This document shows positions 54,240-63,497 of a stretch of 64,000 nucleotides of DNA, in pieces. Numbering within the stretch: position 1 is the stretch's first letter; every line of letters begins with the position of its first letter. This stretch comes from Actinopolyspora mzabensis (GTDB lineage Bacteria; Actinomycetota; Actinomycetes; Mycobacteriales; Pseudonocardiaceae). The notes under the pieces were generated by a model. It was not told the origin of the DNA. It ran no database searches and worked only from the letters and a program-made list of their open reading frames with translations. The translations under genes were made by a program, and so were the position numbers. The stretch spans positions 1 through 64,000 of the forward strand of contig NZ_FNFM01000011.1 in assembly GCF_900101095.1 (NCBI RefSeq). The letters are read 5' to 3'.

Positions 54240-54704
54240 TCACGCGGATACTTCCGCGAGCGCCTTTCGCCAGGCGTCCTGGTCACGAGGCTCACCGGGT
54301 TGGTTCATCTCGGCGAATCGAACCTTGCCCTCGGTGTCGATGAGGAAGGTTCCCCGATTGGCCATGCCGGCCTGCTCGTTGAAGACTCCGTAAGCCTTGG
54401 CGACTTCGCCGTGCGGCCAGAAGTCGGACAGCAGCGGGAAGGTGTAACCCTCCTGCTCGGCCCATGCCTTCAGTGCGAACGGGGAGTCGACCGAGACTCC
54501 GAGCACCTGGACACGCTCGTTCTGGAAGTCACCGAGGTCGTCGCGGACCTGGCAGAGCTCGCCCTGGCAGACGCCGCTGAAGGCGAACGGGTAGAAGACC
54601 AGCAACACGTTCTTGTCGCCGCGGAAATCCGACAGCGACACCTTCTCCTTGTTGTAATCCGGCAACGTGAAGTCCGGCGCTGTGGCACCGACCTCGAGCG
54701 TCAT
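54240..54704 (-). CDS. ahpE: AhpE-type 1-Cys peroxiredoxin
   Basis: 154 residues, starting MTLEVGATAPDFTLPDYNK. The peroxidatic cysteine is in FAFSGVCQGELCQVRD (Cys about 45; a second Cys at about 50). VQVLGVSVDSPFALKAWAEQ and WPHGEVAKAYGVF follow. It reduces peroxides; M. tuberculosis AhpE (Rv2238c) is mycoredoxin-dependent and clears peroxynitrite. Thioredoxin fold complete, length normal. First of the conserved ahpE-DUF3052-aceE neighbourhood. Confidence 0.93.
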   Translation of the reverse strand: MTLEVGATAPDFTLPDYNKEKVSLSDFRGDKNVLLVFYPFAFSGVCQGELCQVRDDLGDFQNERVQVLGVSVDSPFALKAWAEQEGYTFPLLSDFWPHGEVAKAYGVFNEQAGMANRGTFLIDTEGKVRFAEMNQPGEPRDQDAWRKALAEVSA

Positions 54705-54807
54705 GCGCCCACCCTTCTGTTCGACGACAGCGTTCCGGCGCCGAACCTACACCGATCGGGACGACGAGCGCACCGGCAGCCAGCCGGTTACCGGTGCGTG
54801 GGAGTCG

Positions 54808-55245
54808 TCACCGCTTGGTCTTGGCGGGCTTGCGATAGGCCAGCCTGGTTCCCGTCCACTTGTCGCCGAGACTCAGGTTGGAGGTCTGTGCGAGGTTGGA
54901 AGTAGCGGCTGCTTCGGCGATGTCGCTGGGTTCGACGTGCCCATCGAGGCCGGTCTTGGGCGTCATCACCCAGATGACGCCTTCCTCGGCCAGGGGCGCC
55001 ATGATGTCGAGAAGTGTGTCCGTGAGATCGCCGTCTTCGTCACGCCACCACAGCAAGACGACATCGACCACTTCGTCGGCATCCTCGTCGAGCAGTTCGC
55101 CTCCGCAACGCTGCTCGATCGCTTCTCGGACGGTGTCATCGACATCCTCGTCCCAGCCGATCTCCTGCACCACCATGTCTGGCTCGATATCGAGCTTCTC
55201 GGCGACGTCGGTTTCGTTCCTACCGGCGTCTTCCGCGGCGACCAC
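54808..55245 (-). CDS. DUF3052 protein
   Basis: 145 residues from GTG 55245 (GGAGGA about 11 bases upstream). Acidic N-terminus (AEDAGRNETDVAEKLDIEPD) then VVQEIGWDEDVDDTVREAIE, and VVDVVLLWWRDEDGDLTDTL leading to IWVMTPKTGLDGHVEPSDI. This is DUF3052, conserved through actinobacteria next to ahpE (Rv2239c). Biochemical activity unknown. Located 103 bases from ahpE on the same strand. Confidence 0.88.
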   Translation of the reverse strand: MVAAEDAGRNETDVAEKLDIEPDMVVQEIGWDEDVDDTVREAIEQRCGGELLDEDADEVVDVVLLWWRDEDGDLTDTLLDIMAPLAEEGVIWVMTPKTGLDGHVEPSDIAEAAATSNLAQTSNLSLGDKWTGTRLAYRKPAKTKR

Positions 55246-55664
55246 GGCTTTCTCACTCCTCCAATTCTCGTGTGCGCAGGTGCTTCACCCAACGCACGAG
55301 ACAAGTTTGCACGATCTTGCCGTAAGCGAACACCGTCGACGGGCATCAACGCAACCGCAGATCGCACGATACGACGTATCAACACTGACAGTGACCGAAC
55401 AGCGAACAGCATCCGCCCCCGCTTCCGAGGACCACACCGGCTTCCCGCGCGAGCGCGCGCCCGCGAAATCGAAGCGGTGCTCGTGTTGTCCGTTACGCGT
55501 CACGCCACGAGACTGACGGTACTACGGCCACCACACAACCCGGGTCGTGTTCGTACCGAGTGGTAACTGTGGCGGTTCGCATCCGTGCAGCACGATGGGA
55601 GACGATGAGGCTGCCGGATCGCGAGCCTCCGGCAAGCACGCGCACGACTTCCTCAGGAGACCCC
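55246..55664. promoter_or_regulatory. Divergent promoter region between DUF3052 and aceE
   Basis: 419 bases without a gene. It contains the palindrome GATACG-A-CGTATC (55368-55380), a candidate operator. In M. tuberculosis a small gene (Rv2240c) lies at this place; no such gene is evident here. Confidence 0.55.
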
Positions 55665-58442
55665 TTGACCCCGCACAACAACGAGACCGGTGGCGCGAAC
55701 TCCCCACAACGTGTGCGGGTGATCCGAAACGGTCTGGCCTCGCACATTCCGGACATCGCTCCGGAGGAAACCGAGGAATGGCTCGAGTCGTTCAACTCGG
55801 TGCTGTCCGTCGCGGGTAAGCAGCGTGCCCGGTACCTGATGCTGCGGCTGCTCCAGCGCGCGGGCGAGACCGGGGTGGGCGTGCCCTCGCTGACCGGTAC
55901 CGACTACGTCAACACGATCCCGACCGAACTGGAGCCCTGGTTTCCAGGGGACGAGGAGACCGAGCGCCGCTACCGGGCCTGGATGCGCTGGAACGCCGCC
56001 ATGATGGTGCACCGCGCCCAGCGTCCCGGTATCGGCGTGGGCGGACACATCTCCTCCTTCGCGTCCTCGGCGAGCCTCTACGAGGTCGGGTTCAACTGGT
56101 TCTTCCGAGGCAGGAACGATCCGGGCGGCGGGGACCACCTCTACATCCAGGGACACGCCTCCCCCGGAATCTACGCGCGGGCTTTCCTGGAGGGGCGCCT
56201 GTCGGCCGATCAGCTCGACGGGTTCCGCCAGGAGTACTCCCACGCCGGGCCGGGAGGCGGGTTGCCCTCCTACCCGCATCCACGCCTGATGCCGGGCTTC
56301 TGGGAGTTCCCCACGGTGTCGATGGGGCTCTCGCCCATGAACGCGATCTTTCAGGCGAGGTTCGACAGGTATCTGCGCGACCGGGGCATCAAGGACACCA
56401 GTGACCAACACGTCTGGGCCTTCCTTGGCGACGGCGAGATGAACGAGCCGGAGTCGCGCGGGATGCTGCAGGTGGCCGCGAACGAGGGGCTGGACAACCT
56501 GACTTTCGTGGTCAACTGCAACCTGCAGCAGCTGGACGGCCCGGTCCGGGGCAATGGCAAGATCATCCAGGAGCTGGAGGCGTTCTTCCGCGGCGCGGGC
56601 TGGAACGTGATCAAGGTCATCTGGGGCCGGGAGTGGGACTCCCTGCTGCACGCCGATCGGGACGGCGCGCTGATCAACCTGATGAACACCACCCCGGACG
56701 GGGACTACCAGACCTACAAGGCCAACGACGGCGCGTTCGTGCGCGAGCACTTCTTCGGGCGGGATCCGCGCACCAAGGAGATGGTCAAGAACTTCACGGA
56801 CGACCAGATCTGGGGCCTGCGTCGGGGTGGACACGACTACCGCAAGCTCTACGCGGCCTACAAGGCGGCGATGGAACACCACGGCCAGCCCACGGTCATC
56901 CTGGCCAAGACCATCAAGGGGTACGGGCTCGGAGCCCACTTCGAAGGACGCAACGCCACGCACCAGATGAAGAAGCTGGCGTTGGACGACCTGAAGCTGT
57001 TCCGGGACAGCCTGCGCATCCCGATCTCCGACGCCCAGCTCGAGCAGGACCCCTACCTGCCGCCCTACTACCACCCCGGTGACGACGCCCCGGAGATCCA
57101 GTATTTGCGGCAGCGTCGGAGCAGGTTGGGCGGCTACCTGCCGGAACGCCGCACCCCCGCCAAACCACTGGTACTTCCCGGCGACAAGGTCTACGACGTG
57201 GTGCGCCAGGGCTCGGGCAAGCAGGAAGTGGCGACCACGATGGCGTTCGTGCGGTTGCTCAAGGACCTCGCCAAGGATCCCGAGGTCGGACCGCGGCTGG
57301 TGCCGATCATTCCCGACGAGGCGCGCACCTTCGGGATGGACTCGATGTTCCCCTCCCAGAAGATCTACAACCCGGCGGGCCAGACCTATACCCCGGTGGA
57401 CTACCAGCTGATGCTGGCCTACCGGGAGAGCGACCAGGGCCAGATCCTGCACGAGGGGATCAACGAGGCGGGCTCGGTCGCCTCGTTCACCGCGGCCGGG
57501 ACGAGCTACGCCACCCACGGCGAACCGATGATCCCGGTCTACATCTTCTACTCGATGTTCGGGTTCCAGCGCACCGGCGACGGCCTCTGGGCGGCGGGCG
57601 ACCAGATGGCACGGGGTTTCCTGCTCGGCGCCACCGCCGGCCGTACCACCCTGGTGGGCGAGGGACTGCAGCACGCGGACGGGCACTCGCAGCTGCTGGC
57701 GGCCACCAATCCGGGAGTGGTCTCCTACGACCCCGCATGGGCGTTCGAGATCGCCCACATCGTGCGCGACGGACTGCGCCGGATGTACGGGGAGCAGCCG
57801 GAGAACGTCTTCTACTACCTCACCGTCTACAACGAGCCCTATCAGCAGCCCGCCGAACCGGAGGGGATCGACGTCGACGGTCTGCTGCGCGGCCTGTACC
57901 GCTACAAGCGGGCTGCGGATGAACGAGGCCCCAGGGTACAGCTGCTGACCTCCGGCGTGGCCATGCCGGAAGTACTGCGCGCCCAGGAGCTGCTCGCCAC
58001 CGAGTGGGGCGTGGCGGCCGACGTGTGGTCGGCGACGTCCTGGACGGAACTCCGGCGTGAGGCGGAGGCGGTGGACCGGGACAACCTGCTTCACCCGGAC
58101 TCCGAGCCTCGGGAGCCGTACGTCACTCGTGCGCTGCGGCCCGCGGCGGGCCCGGTGGTGGCGGTCAGCGACTGGATGCGTGCCGTACCGGACCTGATCC
58201 GCCCGTGGGTGCCCGGCGAGATGACCACGCTCGGTGCGGACGGCTTCGGGTTCTCCGACACCCGTCCCGCCGCACGGCGGGTGTTCCTGGTGGACGCCGA
58301 GTCGACGGTGGTGGCGACGCTCGCCGCGCTGGCGCGTCGCGGTGAGATCGACCAGGCCCGGGTGAGCGAAGCCACCACTCGCTACCGGATCGACGACGTG
58401 GGGGCGGCCGGACCGCAGACCTCGGAGTCCGGCGACGCTTGA
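55665..58442 (+). CDS. aceE: Pyruvate dehydrogenase E1 component (homodimeric type)
   Basis: 925 residues from TTG 55665, AGGAG 6 bases upstream; a longer frame from 55560 lacks family similarity at its start. The thiamine-pyrophosphate domain carries [14 protein letters not shown] (Mg/TPP GDG motif) and the run [20 protein letters not shown] in pieces. [20 protein letters not shown] belongs to the second catalytic half. [20 protein letters not shown] and the C-terminal transketolase-like domain are complete. It decarboxylates pyruvate and passes acetyl to E2; E2/E3 genes are elsewhere. Rv2241 position of the backbone. Confidence 0.95.
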   Translation: MTPHNNETGGANSPQRVRVIRNGLASHIPDIAPEETEEWLESFNSVLSVAGKQRARYLMLRLLQRAGETGVGVPSLTGTDYVNTIPTELEPWFPGDEETERRYRAWMRWNAAMMVHRAQRPGIGVGGHISSFASSASLYEVGFNWFFRGRNDPGGGDHLYIQGHASPGIYARAFLEGRLSADQLDGFRQEYSHAGPGGGLPSYPHPRLMPGFWEFPTVSMGLSPMNAIFQARFDRYLRDRGIKDTSDQHVWAFLGDGEMNEPESRGMLQVAANEGLDNLTFVVNCNLQQLDGPVRGNGKIIQELEAFFRGAGWNVIKVIWGREWDSLLHADRDGALINLMNTTPDGDYQTYKANDGAFVREHFFGRDPRTKEMVKNFTDDQIWGLRRGGHDYRKLYAAYKAAMEHHGQPTVILAKTIKGYGLGAHFEGRNATHQMKKLALDDLKLFRDSLRIPISDAQLEQDPYLPPYYHPGDDAPEIQYLRQRRSRLGGYLPERRTPAKPLVLPGDKVYDVVRQGSGKQEVATTMAFVRLLKDLAKDPEVGPRLVPIIPDEARTFGMDSMFPSQKIYNPAGQTYTPVDYQLMLAYRESDQGQILHEGINEAGSVASFTAAGTSYATHGEPMIPVYIFYSMFGFQRTGDGLWAAGDQMARGFLLGATAGRTTLVGEGLQHADGHSQLLAATNPGVVSYDPAWAFEIAHIVRDGLRRMYGEQPENVFYYLTVYNEPYQQPAEPEGIDVDGLLRGLYRYKRAADERGPRVQLLTSGVAMPEVLRAQELLATEWGVAADVWSATSWTELRREAEAVDRDNLLHPDSEPREPYVTRALRPAAGPVVAVSDWMRAVPDLIRPWVPGEMTTLGADGFGFSDTRPAARRVFLVDAESTVVATLAALARRGEIDQARVSEATTRYRIDDVGAAGPQTSESGDA

Positions 58443-58455
58443 ATCGAACGGACGC

Positions 58456-58484
58456 GGGCGGCGGTCCGTTCCGCACCGCCGCCC
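58456..58484 (+). terminator. Terminator-like hairpin after aceE
   Basis: GGGCGGCGGT (58456-58465), 9-base loop, ACCGCCGCCC (58475-58484), 14 bases after the aceE stop. Confidence 0.75.
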
Positions 58485-58719
58485 GTCCCACCGCCCGCTG
58501 CCCTGCCGCGACCCCGCTGCCACTCGTGTGAACGCACCGAGGGCGAGCAGGAGCGCTCGCGCAGCCGGACGGGACGTGGCGGAACCGTCCGCACGGCTTC
58601 CGTCCGGCGGAACACGACGACGGTTCACCCGACGTCGCGGGGGCGGCTCGGCCGCTGGGCATGGCTTCGTTCCCGGCGTCCGATCGGTCGAGATCTCGCC
58701 GGGCGGTGCGCTGCCGGCT

Positions 58720-59162
58720 GAACCGGCCGTGCAGCACCAACACCGCGAACACCAGGTGGATCGCCGCGCTGAACCAGAGACCGGACACGAGCCGCAACCG
58801 CACGCTGACCGCGTCCACCGTCAGCCAGATCAGCCGGAACTCCAGCAGTTCTCGGCCCCGGACCCAGATAGCCACCACGGTGCCGACGAAGATCCAGGCC
58901 TCCGGCCAGGGCCCCAGCAGGCGTCCAGCCCCCGCAGCAACGCGCCGAACACTGCTGAGCCCAGCAGCAGCACCGTCAGGAGGCACCACCGTTCACCGGC
59001 CGTGCCACGGCGCACCATCACGCCGTGCACCGCGTCACGCCGGCGGTACCAGGCGACCCAGCCGTACGCCGAGATCGACGTGATCACGACCTGCCGGATG
59101 GCCATGCCACCCAGTTCCGCGGCGGCGTAGACCGCGAACAGCAGCAGGACAGCGACACCGGA
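58720..59162 (-). pseudogene. Decayed PnuX/RibM-type (PnuC superfamily) riboflavin transporter
   Basis: Two frames on the minus strand together read as the second half of a PnuC-superfamily transporter. Frame A (59162 to about 58930): SGVAVLLLFAVYAAAELGG, IRQVVITSISAYGWVAW. Frame B (about 58933 to 58720): GPWPEAWIFVGTVVAIWV, FRLIWLTVDAVSVRL, GLWFSAAIHLVFAVLVLHGRF. They join if one G is restored in the G5 run at 58929-58933. The first 45 or so residues (first transmembrane helix and the W-P region) are absent and no start codon is usable. An FMN riboswitch end lies upstream, so the ancestor was probably a riboflavin importer like Corynebacterium PnuX/RibM. Confidence 0.72.
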
Positions 59163-59195
59163 GCGCGCGACGCGACGGCCGAACGCGGTCGGCGT

Positions 59196-59225
59196 GCGTT
59201 TCCTCCCATCCGGACTTTCACCGAG
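59196..59225 (-). promoter_or_regulatory. 3' end of an FMN riboswitch (RFN element), remnant
   Basis: On the minus strand GGTGAAAGTCCGGATGGGAG (then GAAACGC) is the highly conserved 3' segment of FMN riboswitches. The expected 5' elements (the GGGGTCGGTG..AATTCCGAACCGGCGG block) could not be aligned in the next 120 bases, so it appears truncated or degenerate. It sits about 35 bases before the pnuX-like remnant. Confidence 0.7.
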
Positions 59226-59388
59226 CCTCACGCGTAGACTGACGGCGGACCGACGCACCGCGCCCACGCGGTGATCGCGTCGTGGGACGGCCCGTGAGCC
59301 GCCGGAGCAAATCACCACGCTTCACTCGCCCGTGGGGCTAGCCGGGCCCGTGGAGCTCGCCGACATCTCGTCTCCAGGGAGAGTCAGG

Positions 59389-59652
59389 TTGAACGACACC
59401 GACCGGGCGATTCTCGCCTTCGAGAACGAGTGGTGGCGGCACTCGGGCACCAAGGAACGGCTCATCCAGGAACGGTTCGGACTGTCCGCGATCCGCTACT
59501 ATCAACGGCTGAATCGACTGCTGGACGACCCCGAGGCGCTGGCCACCTTCCCCTCCCTGGTGAACAGGTTGTTACGGGTGCGGGACGGTCGAGCCGAGCA
59601 GCGGGAAGGCGCAGGCGGGACCGGTACGGGCGGCTCCGAAACCCTCTGCTGA
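59389..59652 (+). CDS. DUF3263 protein
   Basis: About 87 residues from TTG 59389 with GGGAGAG upstream; GTG 59350 is an alternative with no ribosome site. LNDTDRAILAFENEWWRHSG then KERLIQERFGLSAIRYYQRL, RLLDDPEALATFPSLVNRLL: the DUF3263 pattern of small actinobacterial proteins with an HTH-like DALRYY-type helix. Function unknown; the helix-turn-helix character suggests DNA binding. Located between the riboflavin-transporter remnant and the PucR-type regulator on the plus strand. Confidence 0.8.
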   Translation: MNDTDRAILAFENEWWRHSGTKERLIQERFGLSAIRYYQRLNRLLDDPEALATFPSLVNRLLRVRDGRAEQREGAGGTGTGGSETLC

Positions 59653-59729
59653 CCGTCTTCCCGGTTCCGCCCCTGCGCGGGCCACCTGACCACCTCGTGC
59701 GAACCGAGCGGTGTGCGAAGCTGGTCGAC

Positions 59730-60956
59730 ATGGCGGGCGGCAGTGAACCGGAAACCCACGGTACGAACGTGTCGAGGACCGAACGCACCGAATTGTCGGC
59801 CAGGACGCTGCGGAAGCTGGAGCGTGCTTCCGGGGGGCTGGCCACCGCGAGCATCACCGCCATGGAGGACCGGCTGGCCTGGTTCTCCCGGCTGCCCGCC
59901 GACCAGCGGTCCAACATACTGCTGGTGACCCAGACCGGGGTCTCCAACTTCGTTTCCTGGCTGCAGGACCCCTCCGAGTCCATCAGGCTCACCGCCGAGG
60001 CGTTCCGAGCGGCTCCCCGGGACCTCTCCCGCTGGATAAGCCTGCGACAGACCCTGGAGATGGTGCGTACCGCCATCGACGTCTTCGAGCAACAGCTGCC
60101 CGACCTGGCCGAGGACGAGCGGGAACGGATCCTGCTGACGGAGTCGATCCTGCGCTACACCCGCGAGATCGCGTTCGCCGCCGCTACGTCGTACGCGGCC
60201 GCGGCGGAAGCCCGCGGCGCCTGGGACGCGCGGCTGGAAGCGCTGGTGGTGGACGGGATCGTCCGAGGCGACACGGAGGAGTCGCTGCTCTCCCGCGCGG
60301 CGGCGCTGGGCTGGGAACCGTCCTCGGAGGCCACGGTGATGGTCGGCAGCGCGCCTTCGGACGACCCGCCGACGATCGTCTACCAGGTACGCAGCAGAGC
60401 CGCCCGCGCCGGCAGGTCGGTACTCCTCGTCGTGCAGGGCAGCAGGCTGGTGGTGGTGTTCGGCGAGGCCTCGGACGGACGTGCCGTGCGGGACCCGGCG
60501 AGCACCATCGCAGAGGCCTTCGAGGAGGGACCGGTGGTGATCGGGCCGACCGTGCCCAGTCTGGCGGAGGCGCACAGGTCGGCCGAGGACGCCATGTCGG
60601 GACTGCGTGCCGTGGTCGCCTGGCCGGAGGCCCCCAGACCGGTGGCTTCGGAGGACCTGCTTCCGGAGCGGGCGCTGGCGGGTGATTCGGAGGCGGAACG
60701 GCTGTTGGTGGAAACGATCGTGGCACCGCTGAACGAGGCGGGCGGCACGCTGTTGGAGACGCTGGACACCTACCTTGAGGTGGGAGGTGTGCTGGAGAGC
60801 TGCGCACGAAAGCTGTACGTGCACCCCAACACGGTTCGCTACCGACTGCGCCGGATATCCGAGGTGACCGGACGCAGCCCGTCCAATCCGCGCGGGGCGC
60901 ACACCCTGCGGGTGGCGCTGGGGGTGGCCAGGCTGGCCAGGTCCCGCGGGACATGA
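59730..60956 (+). CDS. PucR/CdaR-type regulator (Rv2242 type)
   Basis: 408 residues from ATG 59730. A helical N-terminal domain (about 40-160, RQTLEMVRTAIDVFEQQLPD) is followed by a GGDEF-like/PucR middle part and a C-terminal helix-turn-helix. There LLETLDTYLEVGGVLESCA and LYVHPNTVRYRLRRISEVTG (about 370-390) are diagnostic of the PucR HTH_30. Position before fabD matches Rv2242, reported as a regulator tied to fatty-acid synthesis genes (FasR in streptomycetes). It probably activates the fabD operon 294 bases downstream. That role is established for the family neighbourhood, not shown here. Confidence 0.88.
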   Translation: MAGGSEPETHGTNVSRTERTELSARTLRKLERASGGLATASITAMEDRLAWFSRLPADQRSNILLVTQTGVSNFVSWLQDPSESIRLTAEAFRAAPRDLSRWISLRQTLEMVRTAIDVFEQQLPDLAEDERERILLTESILRYTREIAFAAATSYAAAAEARGAWDARLEALVVDGIVRGDTEESLLSRAAALGWEPSSEATVMVGSAPSDDPPTIVYQVRSRAARAGRSVLLVVQGSRLVVVFGEASDGRAVRDPASTIAEAFEEGPVVIGPTVPSLAEAHRSAEDAMSGLRAVVAWPEAPRPVASEDLLPERALAGDSEAERLLVETIVAPLNEAGGTLLETLDTYLEVGGVLESCARKLYVHPNTVRYRLRRISEVTGRSPSNPRGAHTLRVALGVARLARSRGT

Positions 60957-61250
60957 CTGGTTCTCCCCGCTCTGCTCCTCGTCACGGAACGCGGCGAGGC
61001 GGGCCCACAGCCGAGGCGAACCGCACCGGTCGAGGCTGGTTACGACGACCTCGGCAGGCTCCGGTGATACGAAGGGGGTGGCGCGTGGCAAAACGTACGG
61101 TTGATCCGGTTGTCACCCACCGGCCACAATCAACAAGACGGGCCGTGACTGGTAGCATCACCGATGCAGCGTCTTTGTAGGGTTTCCACAAAAAATCGAC
61201 ATTGACTTAGTTGATGTCAGCATCACGTCACCCTGGGTGCGACGTGTTCA
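60957..61250 (+). promoter_or_regulatory. Upstream region of the fabD operon
   Basis: 294 bases with no gene. Contains AT-rich pieces around 61180-61215 (TTGACT and an A6 run). Expected to carry the operon promoter and the site of the adjacent PucR/FasR-like regulator. No single -35/-10 pair is clear enough to assign. Confidence 0.5.
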
Positions 61251-62207
61251 GTGAAGAGTGTGATCGCGCTGCTAGCTCCCGGCCAGGGCGCCCAGACGCC
61301 CGGCATGCTCCAACCGTGGCTGGAACTGGACGGAACCGAGCGACGGCTTACCGAGTGGTCCGAGGCCACCGGTCTCGACCTCGTACGACTCGGCACCACG
61401 GCCGACGCCGAAGAGATCAAGGACACCGCTGTCACCCAGCCACTGGTGGTGGCGAGCACGTTGCTCGCGGCGGAAGAGATGTGGCGCCGCCACCCCGAAC
61501 TGCCGCTCGACGCACCGGTTGCCGGGCACTCGGTGGGCGAACTCGCGGCCGCCGCCATCGCGGGTGTACTCAGCTTCGAGGACGCGATGTCGCTGACGGC
61601 GGTGCGCGGCAGGGAGATGGCCGCCGCCTGCGCCGCGGAGTCGACCTCGATGTCGGCCGTCCTCGGCGGTGATCAGGACGAGGTGCTGGACCGGCTCGAC
61701 CGGCTCGGGCTGCGACCGGCCAACCGCAACGGCGCGGGCCAGATCGTCGCCGCCGGCCGCGAGGAAGCGCTGGCGGAACTGGCCGAGAACCCGCCGGAGA
61801 ACACCAGGGTGCGACCGCTGGCCGTGGCCGGTGCGTTCCACACCGAGTTCATGGCGCCCGCGCGGGAAGCGCTGCGGGTGCACGCGGACAAGCTTTCCGT
61901 CTCGAACGCCGGACGTGCGATGCTGTCGAATGCCGACGGTACCGCGGTCACCGACGGGGACGAGATACTGCACCGACTGGTCGAGCAGGTCGTTCGACCG
62001 GTGCGGTGGGACTCCTGCATGGCCACTCTCGGCGAGCTCGGTGTCACCGCCACGATCGAGTTCCCGCCCGCTGGAACCCTCTCGGGCATGATTCGCCGTG
62101 ACCTCAAGGGCACCAAGACGGTGTCGCTGAAAACCCCCGCCGACCTGGACAAGGTCGCGGAAGTACTGGCCGAACACGGCCGGGCCGACTCCGGGAGCGA
62201 TTCGTGA
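61251..62207 (+). CDS. fabD: Malonyl-CoA:ACP transacylase
   Basis: 318 residues from GTG 61251 (GTG 61260 in frame is an alternative). IALLAPGQGAQTPGM at the N-terminus, the nucleophile serine in VAGHSVGELAAAAIAG (about 92), Arg of VRGREMAAA (about 120), and histidine in AVAGAFHTEFMAPA (about 200). It loads malonyl groups onto acyl carrier protein for fatty-acid synthesis. First gene of fabD-fabH-acpP-fabF; its stop overlaps the fabH start as GTGA. Confidence 0.95.
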   Translation: MKSVIALLAPGQGAQTPGMLQPWLELDGTERRLTEWSEATGLDLVRLGTTADAEEIKDTAVTQPLVVASTLLAAEEMWRRHPELPLDAPVAGHSVGELAAAAIAGVLSFEDAMSLTAVRGREMAAACAAESTSMSAVLGGDQDEVLDRLDRLGLRPANRNGAGQIVAAGREEALAELAENPPENTRVRPLAVAGAFHTEFMAPAREALRVHADKLSVSNAGRAMLSNADGTAVTDGDEILHRLVEQVVRPVRWDSCMATLGELGVTATIEFPPAGTLSGMIRRDLKGTKTVSLKTPADLDKVAEVLAEHGRADSGSDS

Positions 62208-63187
62208 GCAAACCTTCGACGTTGCGCCAGACCAGTGGCCCCGCGGCCACCCGGGTCCTCGGCTTCGGCAGCGCGCAGGGCAACCGGGTCGTCACGAACG
62301 ACGATCTGACCCAGTACGTGGAGACCAACGACGAGTGGATCCAGCAACGAGTGGGGATCGTCAGTCGTAGGCTCGGCGAGGACGACCAGACGGTCGTGAG
62401 CATGGCGGTGGAGGCGGGGTCGAAGGCCGTCGCCGACGCGGGACTCTCCCCCGCCGATGTGGATCAGGTCATCATCGCGACCTGCACCATGCCCGGACCC
62501 ATCCCGAACGCCGCGGCCCAAGTGGCCGATCGGATCGGGATAACCACTCCCGGGGCGTTCGATCTCAACGCGGCCTGCGCTGGATTCTGCTACGCCCTCA
62601 ACACCGCCTCCGACTTCATTCGTGGCGGTTCGGCGCGCCGCGTACTGGTGATCGGCGCCGAACGGTTCCAGGAGTGGCTGGACTGGGAGGACAGGGCAAA
62701 CTGCATCATCTTCGCCGACGGCGCGGGCGCCGCGGTCGTGGGACCGGCCGAGGAACCCGCCATCGGGCCCGCCGCACTGGGCAGTGCCGGTGACATGGTC
62801 GACACCATCTACCTGCGGGAGAACCGCTACATCTACCAGGAAGGGCAGACCGTCTTCCGCTGGGCCACCTCGGAGGTGGCGCCGGTTGCCGCGCGAGCGG
62901 TGGAGCAGGCGGGACTGCAGCTGTCCGATGTGGATGCCCTGGTGGCGCACCAGGCGAACCTGCGGATCGTCGAGGCCGTGGCGAAGAAACTGCGGCAACA
63001 GGGAGCCCGTGACGATCTCGTCGTGGCTCGTGACATCGTGCATTCCGGCAACACTTCGGCCGCCTCGATCCCGCTGGCGATCGATCACATGCGATCGGCA
63101 GGGGAGATCAACAGTGGTGACGTGCTGCTACTGGTCGGCTTCGGGGCGGGACTGTCCTACGGCGGCCAGGTGATCATTTGTCCGTGA
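62204..63187 (+). CDS. fabH: 3-oxoacyl-ACP synthase III
   Basis: 327 residues from GTG 62204, overlapping the fabD stop. Catalytic Cys in FDLNAACAGFCYAL (about 123), His in VDALVAHQANLRI (about 248) and Asn in VHSGNTSAASIPLA (about 280), the FabH triad. It starts each fatty-acid chain by condensing acyl-CoA with malonyl-ACP, probably branched acyl-CoA in this host type. Its place between fabD and acpP is the streptomycete-like order; mycobacteria have no fabH at this site. Confidence 0.95.
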   Translation: MSKPSTLRQTSGPAATRVLGFGSAQGNRVVTNDDLTQYVETNDEWIQQRVGIVSRRLGEDDQTVVSMAVEAGSKAVADAGLSPADVDQVIIATCTMPGPIPNAAAQVADRIGITTPGAFDLNAACAGFCYALNTASDFIRGGSARRVLVIGAERFQEWLDWEDRANCIIFADGAGAAVVGPAEEPAIGPAALGSAGDMVDTIYLRENRYIYQEGQTVFRWATSEVAPVAARAVEQAGLQLSDVDALVAHQANLRIVEAVAKKLRQQGARDDLVVARDIVHSGNTSAASIPLAIDHMRSAGEINSGDVLLLVGFGAGLSYGGQVIICP

Positions 63188-63257
63188 CCGGACGAAGAAC
63201 CGGTCGGCACCTGCCGACCGACGACGTCGAGCGAATCGAAGCAGGAAGGAAACGAAC

Positions 63258-63497
63258 GTGACGAACGAGGAAATCACTTCGGGCCTGGCGAGCATCGTCG
63301 AAGAGGTCGCAGGGGTCGACGCCGAGGAAGTGTCCGTCGAGAAGTCCTTCGTCGACGACCTGGACATCGACTCGCTGTCCATGGTGGAGATCGCCGTCCA
63401 GGCCGAGGACAAGTTCGGGGTCAAGATCCCCGACGATGAACTGGCCAACCTCAAGACCGTGGGCGATGCGGTTGACTACATCGTCAAGAACGCATGA
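63258..63497 (+). CDS. acpP: Acyl carrier protein
   Basis: 79 residues from GTG 63258, GGAAGGAAACG upstream. The 4'-phosphopantetheine site is the serine of DDLDIDSLSMVEIAVQ (Ser about 40). Helix IV region ends VDYIVKNA. Acidic, four-helix ACP of type II fatty-acid synthesis. Follows fabH by 70 bases and overlaps fabF (ATGA). Confidence 0.96.
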   Translation: MTNEEITSGLASIVEEVAGVDAEEVSVEKSFVDDLDIDSLSMVEIAVQAEDKFGVKIPDDELANLKTVGDAVDYIVKNA

